DNA of 64,000 bases from Bacteroidota bacterium (GCA_009773455.1 WSXU01000015.1:124001-188000), one strand, 5' to 3'; shown: positions 50,484-58,394, numbered from the stretch's first letter. Notes: generated from the letters alone by a model not told the origin. Translations and numbers: made by a program.

Positions 50484-52472
50484 ATGAAAACAATAAAACT
50501 CCTCATAGCCAACCGCGGAGAAATCGCTTTAAGGATTCAGCGCACAGCCCGGAAAACGGGAATCAGCACCGTTGCTGTTTACTCGAAATACGATGCTGAA
50601 GCAAAGCATGTTCTGAATGCTGACGAATCTGTAATGCTTCATGGCGAAAGTCTGGCTGAAACCTATCTTAACATTGAAGCCATGGTCGCAGCAGCAAAGA
50701 AAACCAGGGCTACAGCTATCCACCCCGGCTATGGTTTTCTGTCGGAAAATCCACTGTTTTCTGAAGCCTGTGAAAGGGAAGGAATCATTTTCGTGGGCCC
50801 TTCGGCTGATTCGGTGCGGGCCATGGGCAATAAGATTGCGGCCCGCGAAGTTGCCGTAAGACTGGGCGTTCCTGTCACCCCCGGCATCACCGGTTCGCCG
50901 GATGAGCTGCTCAGAGATCATGGCAATGTCGGGTTTCCGATGCTGATCAAAGCCGCTGCGGGTGGTGGAGGAAAGGGTATGCGCATCGTCCGGACCCGTG
51001 AAGAACTTGCCCTGGCCCTGGAAAACACTTCCCGGGAGGCCCTGAACTATTTCAGCGATGGGACCATCTACATTGAAAGGTTTGTTGAAAATCCCAGGCA
51101 CATTGAAGTGCAGGTTCTGGGTGACAAACACGGGAATATGGTTCACCTGTTCGAAAGGGAGTGCTCTGCGCAGCGCCGTCACCAGAAGATCATTGAAGAA
51201 GCTCCATCGCCTACACTGACGACTGAAGTCAGGCTGAAGATGTGTGAATCGGCTGTAATACTGGCTTCATCCATCGGATATTACAGTGCAGGAACCATCG
51301 AATTTCTTGTCGACAGTGAACTGAATTACTATTTCCTTGAAATGAATACCCGTATCCAGGTGGAACACCCTGTAACGGAAATGACCACTGGGTTTGACCT
51401 GGTGGAAGAGCAGTTAAGGATTGCTACAGGCGAACCATTGCGGATGAAACAGGAAGAGATAAGGCAGACCGGACATGCCATCGAATGCCGTATCTATGCT
51501 GAGGATCCTTCAAACAATTTCATGCCTTCACCAGGGCATATCAGCCTGTATCATGAACCTGCCGGGCAGCACATCCGCATTGACAGCATGGAAATTGATC
51601 ATGAAGGACTCATTCATTCCTTTTTTGATCCGATGATCGGGAAACTGATTACCTGGGGCGAAAACCGGGAGGAAGCCCGCCTGAGAATGATCGGTGCACT
51701 GGAAAACTGGGTGGTACAGGGAATCCATACCAACATCACTTTTCTGGCCGGTATCATGCAACATACTTCATTTTCCGGCAACACAATTACAACCCGTTAT
51801 ATTGATAATCATCTTGAAGAACTTGTCGGGTATACCAACCAGTTAAAATCTGCAATTCCCCCTGAAATCCCCTTGCTTTCCGGAACACTTTTCAGTTTAT
51901 CGGTAAACAGGAGCACAATCGCGAACATCTGGCAGGCCATCGGATATTGGCGTCATCTGCCGGAACCCATCGTGCTGCTTGATGGTATAAGACAGGAAAT
52001 AAAGATTATCGGCCTGAAAGGAGACCAACTGGAGTTTACGTTGAATGGAAGAACAGGACAGGCATCTCTGCAAGGCGACCCAGGCCAGCAGAGACTTTGG
52101 CTCGACGGAATTAGCCACACCGTATTTATCGGTAAGGATGAAAATGGCCGGTTTGCTGTTACGTACAAAGGATTTAAATTTATTGTAGAACGCTCCGACA
52201 TGCCTGGTCCGGAAAATATCAGTTTTGCTGAAGCGGGAAATGTGAACATTGACCCGGGAAACATTGTTTCTCCAATGCCGGGCAGGGTGCTCAAAGTCAA
52301 CGTGTCAGAAGGTGATGAAGTGAAGAAAGGCCAGGTCCTGATGGTGGTGGAGGCCATGAAAATGGAGAATAATATCCTTTGCCCCGAAGATGGTGTGGTT
52401 GATAAACTGCTGGTCAAAGAAGGCGACATGGTCGACAGCAGTGCCCGGCTGGTGCATATCGGAGAGCGATAA
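50484..52472 (+). CDS. mccA: Methylcrotonyl-CoA carboxylase, biotin carboxylase/biotin carrier (alpha) subunit
   Basis: ATP-dependent carboxylation of biotin for MccB. 662 residues. Biotin carboxylase domain (1 to about 450): LLIANRGEIALRIQRTARK, HPGYGFLSENPLFSEACE, the ATP loop KAAAGGGGKGMRIV, HIEVQVLGDKHGNMVHLFER, and EMNTRIQVEHPVTEM. A beta-barrel BT region follows, then the biotinyl domain with VVEAMKMENNI (Lys near 628). Length and the BC-BT-BCCP order match MCC alpha. Confidence 0.93.
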   Translation: MKTIKLLIANRGEIALRIQRTARKTGISTVAVYSKYDAEAKHVLNADESVMLHGESLAETYLNIEAMVAAAKKTRATAIHPGYGFLSENPLFSEACEREGIIFVGPSADSVRAMGNKIAAREVAVRLGVPVTPGITGSPDELLRDHGNVGFPMLIKAAAGGGGKGMRIVRTREELALALENTSREALNYFSDGTIYIERFVENPRHIEVQVLGDKHGNMVHLFERECSAQRRHQKIIEEAPSPTLTTEVRLKMCESAVILASSIGYYSAGTIEFLVDSELNYYFLEMNTRIQVEHPVTEMTTGFDLVEEQLRIATGEPLRMKQEEIRQTGHAIECRIYAEDPSNNFMPSPGHISLYHEPAGQHIRIDSMEIDHEGLIHSFFDPMIGKLITWGENREEARLRMIGALENWVVQGIHTNITFLAGIMQHTSFSGNTITTRYIDNHLEELVGYTNQLKSAIPPEIPLLSGTLFSLSVNRSTIANIWQAIGYWRHLPEPIVLLDGIRQEIKIIGLKGDQLEFTLNGRTGQASLQGDPGQQRLWLDGISHTVFIGKDENGRFAVTYKGFKFIVERSDMPGPENISFAEAGNVNIDPGNIVSPMPGRVLKVNVSEGDEVKKGQVLMVVEAMKMENNILCPEDGVVDKLLVKEGDMVDSSARLVHIGER

Positions 52473-52516
52473 ATGCCACAAAGACCCTAAGCCACAAAGT
52501 TACACAGAGAATTTTT
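52473..52516 (+). repeat. Left arm of cassette 3
   Basis: Words GCCACAAAG (twice), CCTAAG, ACACAGAGAATTTTT; inverted partner of 52958-53002. Confidence 0.6.
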
Positions 52517-52537
52517 AATGCCTTTAAAAAAAATTAC

Positions 52538-52882
52538 ATGAAGGATTTTCCTGATCTTTCAAATGAGGAAGAAAGAATAGGCAAAGCATTGGTTGACGCT
52601 GCCTACAAAGTGCATTCTGAATTAGGGCCAGGTCTGCTTGAAAAAGTTTATGAATCATGCCTGTCACACACACTCAAAAAGGCAGGTTTTGATGTAAAAC
52701 GTCAGTTAGATGTTCCCATTGCCTTTGACGGACTAGTTTTTGAAGAGGGATTGCGATTGGATATTCTTATAAATGATCTTGTAATTTGTGAACTCAAAGC
52801 AGTTGAAGTGGTAAATCCGGTTTGGACAGCACAAATTCTCAGTCATTTAAAACTGACCAATAAGCGTTGGGGTATCTTATAA
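52538..52882 (+). CDS. GxxExxY protein (PDDEXK-like), C-terminus shifted out of frame
   Basis: 114 residues in frame. Opens with ERIGKALVDAAYKVHSELGP and the family signature GLLEKVYE (GxxExxY). Then come RLDILINDLVICELKAVE, with Asp and Glu-x-Lys placed as in PD-(D/E)xK nuclease folds, and HLKLTNKRWGIL. A stop follows at 52880-52882. The next frame continues INFNVPLIKDGIKRFIR to a stop at 52930-52932, which is the normal end of this family. A single missing base near 52879 therefore truncates the protein by about 17 residues (or is a sequencing error). Function of the family unknown; nuclease activity is only suggested by the fold. Confidence 0.85.
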   Translation: MKDFPDLSNEEERIGKALVDAAYKVHSELGPGLLEKVYESCLSHTLKKAGFDVKRQLDVPIAFDGLVFEEGLRLDILINDLVICELKAVEVVNPVWTAQILSHLKLTNKRWGIL

Positions 52883-52957
52883 ATTTTAATGTTCCATTAA
52901 TAAAAGACGGAATAAAGAGATTTATCAGATAAGTTATCAGATTGATATTAAATTGTT

Positions 52958-53002
52958 AAAAATTTTGTGAACCTTAGTGTCTTTGCGCCTTTGTGGCAAA
53001 AA
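52958..53002 (-). repeat. Right arm of cassette 3
   Basis: TTTTGTGAACCTTAGTG then TCTTTGCGCCTTTGTGGCA; inverted relative of 52473-52516 and direct relative of 46201-46240. Confidence 0.6.
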
Positions 53003-53011
53003 CCAACAATT

Positions 53012-54157
53012 ATGGACTTTAACTTAAGTGAAGAGCACCGGATGATCCGCGAAACTGTCAGAAGTTTTGCCGAACGTGAAATCAAACCAGTCGCACGTGA
53101 GCTGGATGAAAAAGCTGAATTTTCAACAGATCTTACGCGGAAAATGGGTGAATTAGGCCTGTTTGGCATTTACCTGCCTACCAAATACGGTGGTGAAGGG
53201 ATGGACTACCTGGCCTATATCATCGCTGTGGAAGAGCTGGCCAGGATTGACGGTTCGCAGGCTGCAACGCTGGCCGCACATAATTCGCTTGGTGTTGGTC
53301 CGTTATATTATTATGGTTCGGAAGAGCAGAAGATGAAATACCTTCCAAAGTTGTGTACCGGGGAGGCTTTATGGGCTTTCGGTCTTACCGAACCCGATGC
53401 CGGGTCCGATTCACGCGGCTCAAAGACCCGTGCTACCCTCGAAGATGGTGAGTGGGTCATCAACGGATCAAAGATATTTATCACCAATGGTTCAGCCGAT
53501 ATCTCTGTCGGAGCCACGGTTCAGGCCGTTACCGGAGAAAAACACGGAAAAAAAGAATTCACTACCATCCTTGTTGATAAGGATACTCCAGGATTTACCC
53601 GCCGGACCATGCATGGAAAAATGATGTGGCGTGCTTCCGACACTGCCCAGCTCTTTTTCGATGACTGCCGTGTCCCCGAAGAAAATGTGCTTGGAAAAAT
53701 TGGTGACGGTTCAAAAATCATGCTTTCGACCCTTGATTCAGGCCGCTTGTCAATCGCAGCCATGGGACTTGGATGCGCCCAGGGTGCCTATGAGCTTGCC
53801 CTTTCCTATGCCCAGGAACGCAAGCAGTTTGGTCAGCCCATCTCAAAATTCCAGGCTATTGCTTTTAAGCTGGCCGATATGGCTATGAAGATTGAATTGG
53901 CGCGCAACCTGCTTTATAAGGCCTGCTGGCTGAAAGACAATCATTTGCCCTTTGCCAAGGAAGCCGCGATGTCGAAACTCTATTGCTCAGAAATTGCAAG
54001 GGAAGTTGCCGACGAAGGAGTTCAGATTCATGGAGGTTACGGACTTATGAAAGACTATGACATTGAACGTTTCTACCGTGATCAACGCCTGCTTCAGATC
54101 GGTGAAGGCACTTCAGAGATTCAGAGGATGGTTATCTCCAGGTATATTGGATGCTGA
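53012..54157 (+). CDS. Acyl-CoA dehydrogenase (isovaleryl-CoA dehydrogenase role)
   Basis: 381-residue FAD enzyme from the ATG at 53012 (MDFNLSEEHRMIRETV); the longer in-frame start at 52967 lies inside the repeat arm and is rejected. Motifs: FGLTEPDAGSDSRGSKTRAT, DSGRLSIAAMGLGCAQGAYE, and the C-terminal QIGEGTSEIQRMVISRYIG. Its position in the leucine cluster (mccB-liuC-mccA-this-HMG-CoA lyase) points to oxidation of isovaleryl-CoA to 3-methylcrotonyl-CoA. Sequence alone would fit any short-chain acyl-CoA dehydrogenase. Confidence 0.9.
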   Translation: MDFNLSEEHRMIRETVRSFAEREIKPVARELDEKAEFSTDLTRKMGELGLFGIYLPTKYGGEGMDYLAYIIAVEELARIDGSQAATLAAHNSLGVGPLYYYGSEEQKMKYLPKLCTGEALWAFGLTEPDAGSDSRGSKTRATLEDGEWVINGSKIFITNGSADISVGATVQAVTGEKHGKKEFTTILVDKDTPGFTRRTMHGKMMWRASDTAQLFFDDCRVPEENVLGKIGDGSKIMLSTLDSGRLSIAAMGLGCAQGAYELALSYAQERKQFGQPISKFQAIAFKLADMAMKIELARNLLYKACWLKDNHLPFAKEAAMSKLYCSEIAREVADEGVQIHGGYGLMKDYDIERFYRDQRLLQIGEGTSEIQRMVISRYIGC

Positions 54158-54164
54158 AAGATAC

Positions 54165-54204
54165 CGACAAGAAGACAAGGGGACAAGGGGACAAGGAGAA
54201 ATCC
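54165..54204 (+). repeat. Left arm of cassette 4
   Basis: GACAAGAAGACAAGG, GGACAAGG, GGACAAGG, AGAAATCC; complementary to 54704-54742. Confidence 0.7.
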
Positions 54205-54245
54205 AAAAATGGAGCAATTAAAACCTGAAAAAAATGTTCTGAGTT

Positions 54246-54629
54246 ATGAAAATTGAGAGTTACCGCGACCTGAGGGTTTATCAGGCATCAGTTGCGGCTT
54301 CAATGAGGATTTTTGAAATTACCAAATCATTCCCAAAGGAAGAAATGTATTCGATGACGGATCAGATGCGGCGCTCATCCAGAAGTGTTTGTACCAATAT
54401 AGGCGAAGCCTGGAGAAGAAGACGTTATAAAGCAGCCTTTATCGCAAAACTGAATGATTCCGAAACAGAAGCAACGGAAACCCAGGTCTGGCTTGAACTG
54501 GCTTTGCGTTCAGGTTATATCTCACAAGAATTTAATGATGAGATGTTTACCGAATATGAATCAATAATATCTCAGCTTGTGATCATGATAAATCAACCTG
54601 AGAAATGGATAATAGGACCTCTTAAATAG
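54246..54629 (+). CDS. Four-helix bundle protein (23S rRNA intervening-sequence protein family)
   Basis: 127 residues: ESYRDLRVYQASVAASMRIF, MTDQMRRSSRSVCTNIGEAW (the clear family core), RRRRYKAAFIAKLNDSETEA and TQVWLELALRSGYIS. Closest of the three to the common IVP consensus. A short upstream frame beginning at the ATG near 54209 (MEQLKPEKNVLSYEN) runs into this gene one frame away. One extra base in an A-run would fuse it, so the N-terminus may have been lost by a frameshift. Function unknown. Confidence 0.88.
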   Translation: MKIESYRDLRVYQASVAASMRIFEITKSFPKEEMYSMTDQMRRSSRSVCTNIGEAWRRRRYKAAFIAKLNDSETEATETQVWLELALRSGYISQEFNDEMFTEYESIISQLVIMINQPEKWIIGPLK

Positions 54630-54703
54630 GCTTAGTCGCTAAATTTACATATCACCCGGTCTATCAGTCAGAAAACATAAATAAACCATTCACCGATCAA
54701 AAA

Positions 54704-54742
54704 GGATTTCTCGCCTTGTCTCCATGTCTCCTTGTCCCCATT
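54704..54742 (-). repeat. Right arm of cassette 4
   Basis: GGATTTCTCGCCTTGTCTCC then ATGTCTCC, TTGTCCCC; inverted copy of 54165-54204, ending at the start of the HMG-CoA lyase gene. Confidence 0.7.
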
Positions 54743-54746
54743 TCAC

Positions 54747-55610
54747 ATGAAAAGTAACAAAGCCATCAAACTCACAGAGAGTCCCCGCGATGCCCAGCAG
54801 GGCCTACCCTATGTAATTCCGCCTGAAAAGCGGGCTGCTTACATCAATGCCCTGATGAAGGTTGGATTTGATGTCATCGACTTCGGAAGTTTTGTGTCGC
54901 CAAAGGCAATTCCGCAAATGGCGGAGGCTGGCAGGGTATTGTCAATGGTTGATAAAAGCCGGAGCCTTACAAAGTTAATGGCCATTGTCGGCAACCTGCG
55001 GGGAGGAGAGGAAGCTGCAGCTCAGAAGGCACTCGATATCATAGGGTTTCCGTATTCCACATCCGAAACCTTCCTGATGAAGAATATCCATGCCAATTCA
55101 GCAAAGGCTAACGAAATCATCGATGGTTTGCAGGATTTGTGCAACGATAGCGGGAAAGAGTTGCGCGTATTCATAAGCCTCGCCTTTGGTAATCCATACA
55201 ACGATCGCTGGGACGTAAACATTTTGTCGGGGCATATTGAAAACCTGGCCTCGAAAGGCATATCCACCATTACCCTGGCCGATACCATCGGTATTGCTTC
55301 GGCTCAACTGATTGATAGCGTTTATTCCACTCTTTTACAGCGATTTCCCGGAATAGAGTTCGGATTACACCTCCATACCAGGCCGGGGGAGTGGTATGCA
55401 AAACTTTCCGCAGCCTGGAATGCCGGTTGCCGCTGGTACGAAGGGGTAATCAGTGGGGTTGGCGGTTGCCCTATGACTGGCTACGAACTTGTAGGAAACC
55501 TCGACACCCTTAGCCTGATTTCGTTTCTGGAAGAGAAAAAAGTAAACCACCACATCAACACCAGCCATCTTTTTAACGCGGTGCGGCTGGCCGGTGAGTG
55601 GAACAGTTAA
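54747..55610 (+). CDS. Hydroxymethylglutaryl-CoA lyase
   Basis: Cleaves HMG-CoA to acetyl-CoA and acetoacetate, the last step of leucine degradation. 287 residues from the ATG at 54747, directly after the cassette arm (an upstream start lies inside the arm). TIM-barrel with ESPRDAQQGLPYVIP (catalytic Arg-Asp and Gln), FVSPKAIPQMAE, ADTIGIASAQLI, the metal-binding HLHTRPGEWYAKL, and the active-site Cys loop GVGGCPMTGYELVGN. Slightly short for the family (about 300) but complete. Confidence 0.92.
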   Translation: MKSNKAIKLTESPRDAQQGLPYVIPPEKRAAYINALMKVGFDVIDFGSFVSPKAIPQMAEAGRVLSMVDKSRSLTKLMAIVGNLRGGEEAAAQKALDIIGFPYSTSETFLMKNIHANSAKANEIIDGLQDLCNDSGKELRVFISLAFGNPYNDRWDVNILSGHIENLASKGISTITLADTIGIASAQLIDSVYSTLLQRFPGIEFGLHLHTRPGEWYAKLSAAWNAGCRWYEGVISGVGGCPMTGYELVGNLDTLSLISFLEEKKVNHHINTSHLFNAVRLAGEWNS

Positions 55611-55628
55611 CCGATTCATCATTTGACC

Positions 55629-56468
55629 ATGACGTTTCATCATCACATTCAGCAATTCACTCTACTGCTTTTCAGCGTTACCCTTTTTGGTCTTAACGGA
55701 ATGGCACAAAGCCAGCCCAGCTGCGAACCAGGTGAATTCGGCCATAACCAGCGTTACGGACAGTTTATTGCAGTTCATGGCATTTCAATCTATGTTGAAC
55801 GCTATGGCAAAGGTGAACCACTGCTGTTGCTTCATGGTAATGGGGGTTCCATAGCAAATTTCTCCTGCCAGATCCCTTACTTTGAGCAGAAATACGAAGT
55901 AATAGCCGTCGACAGCCGTGCACAGGGCAAATCAACCGACAAGGGCGATTCGTTGAGCTTCGAAATGATGGCCGATGATTTCAGTGAGCTGCTCGATTCG
56001 CTTCATCTCGACTCCTGCTATGTTCTGGGTTGGAGTGATGGGGGCATCAATGGGCTGATGCTGGCCATGCGCCATCCTGAAAAAGTTAAAAAACTTGCCA
56101 TTACAGGGGCAAATCTCTGGCCCGATAGCACCGCCATCAGACCTGCTGATTACAAGTGGATGGCCTCAGCCTATAAGGAACTCGGACAACAGCAACAAAC
56201 ACCGGAGATAAAAAATACCAGAAAATTGATCAGGCTTGACCTGACCGAACCCCACATTACCAAGGATCAGCTGCAAAAGATAAAATGCCCTACCCTGGTG
56301 ATTGGCGGCGACCGCGACATAATCCTGACTGAACATACGGTCTGTATCGCCCGCTCTATCCCGGATTCATATTTGTGGATTTTGCCTGGTTCAGGACATG
56401 CAACACTCATCGATCATAAGGATGAATTCAATGAAGTTGTGGGTAATTTTCTTGGAAGCGGATTATAA
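55629..56468 (+). CDS. Secreted alpha/beta hydrolase
   Basis: 279 residues from the ATG at 55629 (a TTG two codons earlier is also open). Signal peptide (...LLLFSVTLFGLNGMAQ). Oxyanion segment LLLLHGNGGSIANF, nucleophile Ser in VLGWSDGGINGLML, acid in VIGGDRDIILTEH and His in LPGSGHATLIDH. An esterase or peptidase-type serine hydrolase acting outside the cytoplasm. It lies 18 bp after HMG-CoA lyase, so it may be co-transcribed, but it has no evident role in leucine breakdown. Confidence 0.87.
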   Translation: MTFHHHIQQFTLLLFSVTLFGLNGMAQSQPSCEPGEFGHNQRYGQFIAVHGISIYVERYGKGEPLLLLHGNGGSIANFSCQIPYFEQKYEVIAVDSRAQGKSTDKGDSLSFEMMADDFSELLDSLHLDSCYVLGWSDGGINGLMLAMRHPEKVKKLAITGANLWPDSTAIRPADYKWMASAYKELGQQQQTPEIKNTRKLIRLDLTEPHITKDQLQKIKCPTLVIGGDRDIILTEHTVCIARSIPDSYLWILPGSGHATLIDHKDEFNEVVGNFLGSGL

Positions 56469-56558
56469 AACTGACAGGTGTGTTTAAAAAATAAAAATTA
56501 CTGCTGGAAAATAAATTCAATAATAAAAACCTGTATTTTCATATGCAAATTCTGAAAT

Positions 56559-57248
56559 ATGAATAAAGTAGTTAAAAATGCCTCTGAAGCATTATACGGT
56601 ATCAGGGATGGCATGACCCTGATGGTTGGTGGATTCGGCCTTAGTGGTCTCCCTGAAAATACCATAGCAGCCCTGGCTTCCAGCGAAGTGAAAGGGCTTA
56701 CCTGCATTTCAAACAATGCTGGCGTTGATGATTTCGGACTTGGGTATCTACTTAAAAACAGGCAGATAAAGAAGATGATTTCGTCGTATGTAGGCGAAAA
56801 TGCTGAATTTGAACGCCAGTTGCTCAACGGAGAACTTGAGGTTGAATTGATTCCGCAGGGAACCCTTGCCGAGCGTTGCCGGGCAGGTGGCGCCGGAATC
56901 CCGGCTTTCTTTGTTCCGGCCGGTTATGGAACAGAAGTTGCCGATGGGAAAGAGGTTCGTGTTTTTAATGGGAAACCACATCTGCTCGAACATGCTCTTG
57001 TCGCTGATTTTGCCATCGTAAAGGCCTGGAAGGGTGATACCCACGGCAACCTGATTTACCGGCATACCGCCAACAATTTCAACCAGGCCATGGCAATGGC
57101 AGGCAAAATCACCATTGCGGAAGTGGAAGAACTGGTTCCCGCCGGCGAACTCGATCCCAATCAGATCCATACGCCCGGCATTTTCGTGCAGAGGATTTTC
57201 CAGGGAAAAGATTATGAGAAAAGGATTGAGCGACTTACGGAAAGGTAG
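56559..57248 (+). CDS. scoA: 3-oxoacid CoA-transferase subunit A
   Basis: Activates acetoacetate to acetoacetyl-CoA using succinyl-CoA or another acyl-CoA donor. 229 residues, class I CoA-transferase alpha: [56 protein letters not shown] and the C-terminal [20 protein letters not shown]. Follows HMG-CoA lyase and the hydrolase, so the acetoacetate from leucine is used directly. Partner subunit 98 bp downstream. Confidence 0.93.
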   Translation: MNKVVKNASEALYGIRDGMTLMVGGFGLSGLPENTIAALASSEVKGLTCISNNAGVDDFGLGYLLKNRQIKKMISSYVGENAEFERQLLNGELEVELIPQGTLAERCRAGGAGIPAFFVPAGYGTEVADGKEVRVFNGKPHLLEHALVADFAIVKAWKGDTHGNLIYRHTANNFNQAMAMAGKITIAEVEELVPAGELDPNQIHTPGIFVQRIFQGKDYEKRIERLTER

Positions 57249-57250
57249 AA

Positions 57251-57306
57251 TTTCGGATTGCGGATTTCCATCCCCCGACCCTCGTCCCCCGTCCCTCGCC
57301 CCTTAA
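57251..57306 (+). repeat. GCGGATT and CCCTCGTCCC word tract between scoA and scoB
   Basis: Starts 2 bp after the scoA stop: TTTCGGATTGCGGATT then CCCCCGACCCTCGTCCCCC, GTCCCTCGCCCC. Both word families also occur near tyrS and purN. Confidence 0.6.
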
Positions 57307-57346
57307 ATCAAATTCAAAATCAATACAGCATCATAATACTTCAATC

Positions 57347-58003
57347 ATGGCACTATCAAAGGAACAAATCGCGCAACGCATAGCGCAGGAATTGAAAGAT
57401 GGTTATTATGTCAACCTTGGAATTGGTATCCCGACCCTGGTAGCCAATTATGTGCCGGAGGGCATTGAAGTTGTTTTGCAATCAGAAAACGGCATGTTGG
57501 GTATGGGTCCGTTCCCCGAAAAGGGACAGGCAGATGCGGATATGATCAATGCCGGAAAGCAAACGGTGACTGTCCTGCCCGGGGGGTCATTCTTTGACTC
57601 CTCTGCCAGTTTTGCCATGATCCGCGGTGGTCATGTTGACCTGACGGTTCTTGGTGCTTTTGAAGTGACCGATAAAGGTGATATTGCCAGCTGGAAAATT
57701 CCGGGTAAGATGGTAAAAGGAATGGGAGGAGCCATGGATCTGGTTGCCTCTGCAAAAAACATTGTGGTAGCCATGCAGCATTGCAGCAAAGATGGGGAGT
57801 CCAAGCTGCTGAAAGAGTGTACATTACCTCTCACCGGTGTCGCTTGTGTGAAGAAAATAGTAAGTGATCTGGCAGTACTGGAGGTAACTGATGATGGATT
57901 CCTCCTGCTGGAACGGGCGCCGGGTGTCAGTGTCGAAGATATCAGAAAGGTAACTGCCGGCCGTTTGATTGTCAACGGAGAAATTCCCGAAATGAAGTTT
58001 TAA
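57347..58003 (+). CDS. scoB: 3-oxoacid CoA-transferase subunit B
   Basis: Beta subunit carrying the catalytic Glu that forms the enzyme-CoA thioester, in LQSENGMLGMGPFP. 218 residues. Also YYVNLGIGIPTLVANYVPEG, a glycine-rich DKGDIASWKIPGKMVKGMGG and GAMDLVASAKNIVVAMQH. With scoA it completes the route leucine to acetyl-CoA plus acetoacetyl-CoA. Confidence 0.93.
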   Translation: MALSKEQIAQRIAQELKDGYYVNLGIGIPTLVANYVPEGIEVVLQSENGMLGMGPFPEKGQADADMINAGKQTVTVLPGGSFFDSSASFAMIRGGHVDLTVLGAFEVTDKGDIASWKIPGKMVKGMGGAMDLVASAKNIVVAMQHCSKDGESKLLKECTLPLTGVACVKKIVSDLAVLEVTDDGFLLLERAPGVSVEDIRKVTAGRLIVNGEIPEMKF

Positions 58004-58209
58004 GCCTGTCCTCAGGAATTTAGGATGCCATTCCTTCATTCCACCAAAAATGGCCGATGCTGCATGGGTCGATTCTTCCAATACCGGATTTCCTTTCCGG
58101 AATTTTCAGGAACATTCATTTTACGTACCAACAGAAGTGCAGAATTATCCTGTGTGGGTTAAATTCTGGTTCCTGAGTCCCTTTTTCTTTTTGTTCGCGC
58201 GCTGGAATT

Positions 58210-58221
58210 GAACATATGTTC
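58210..58221. promoter_or_regulatory. 12-bp perfect palindrome GAACATATGTTC
   Basis: Lies 290 bp upstream of the ammonium channel gene; possible operator for a nitrogen or other regulator. No factor identified. Confidence 0.3.
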
Positions 58222-58394
58222 GTTTCGTCACTTATTTTCTTTCCTGTTTTATTTGTTTGAGGCCGCAGTCTTTCGCAAATAAGAACTTAAATACCTGATT
58301 ATCTGAAGGTAATTATACCGCCTGAAGCCTTGATTTAAATTTACTCCGAAAGGCACGCATCCGTGGCAGACCGCTGAACCTATAGTCATTTTGA

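Larger units (their letters stand above)
52473..53002 (+). other. Putative inverted-arm cassette 3 carrying a GxxExxY ORF
   Basis: Left arm 52473-52516 begins directly after the mccA stop (ATGCCACAAAG ... CCTAAG ... AATTTTT). Right arm 52958-53002 reads AAAAATTTTGTGAACC ... CTTAGTGTC ... TTTGTGGCA, ending 9 bp before the acyl-CoA dehydrogenase ATG. In inverted alignment they share GCCACAAAG, CTAAG, TTxCAC and AATTTTT in the same order. One ORF inside, host-directed. Same architecture as cassettes 1, 2 and 4 but with a different ORF family. Confidence 0.55.
54165..54745 (+). other. Putative inverted-arm cassette 4 carrying a four-helix bundle ORF
   Basis: Left arm 54165-54204 is GACAAGG tandem words ending AGAAATCC. 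Right arm 54704-54742 starts GGATTTCTCGCC and repeats TTGTCTCC/TTGTCCCC. The reverse complement of the right arm matches the left over about 36 nt with a few changes, including the unique AGAAATCC ends. The left arm starts 7 bp after the acyl-CoA dehydrogenase stop and the right arm ends just before the HMG-CoA lyase ATG (54747). One ORF inside, host-directed. Confidence 0.6.

Noticed and set aside
50011-54745. Cassettes as classical insertion sequences or integron cassettes
   Set aside because: No transposase or integrase, arms differ between copies, no attC-like sites, and no obvious target-site duplications.
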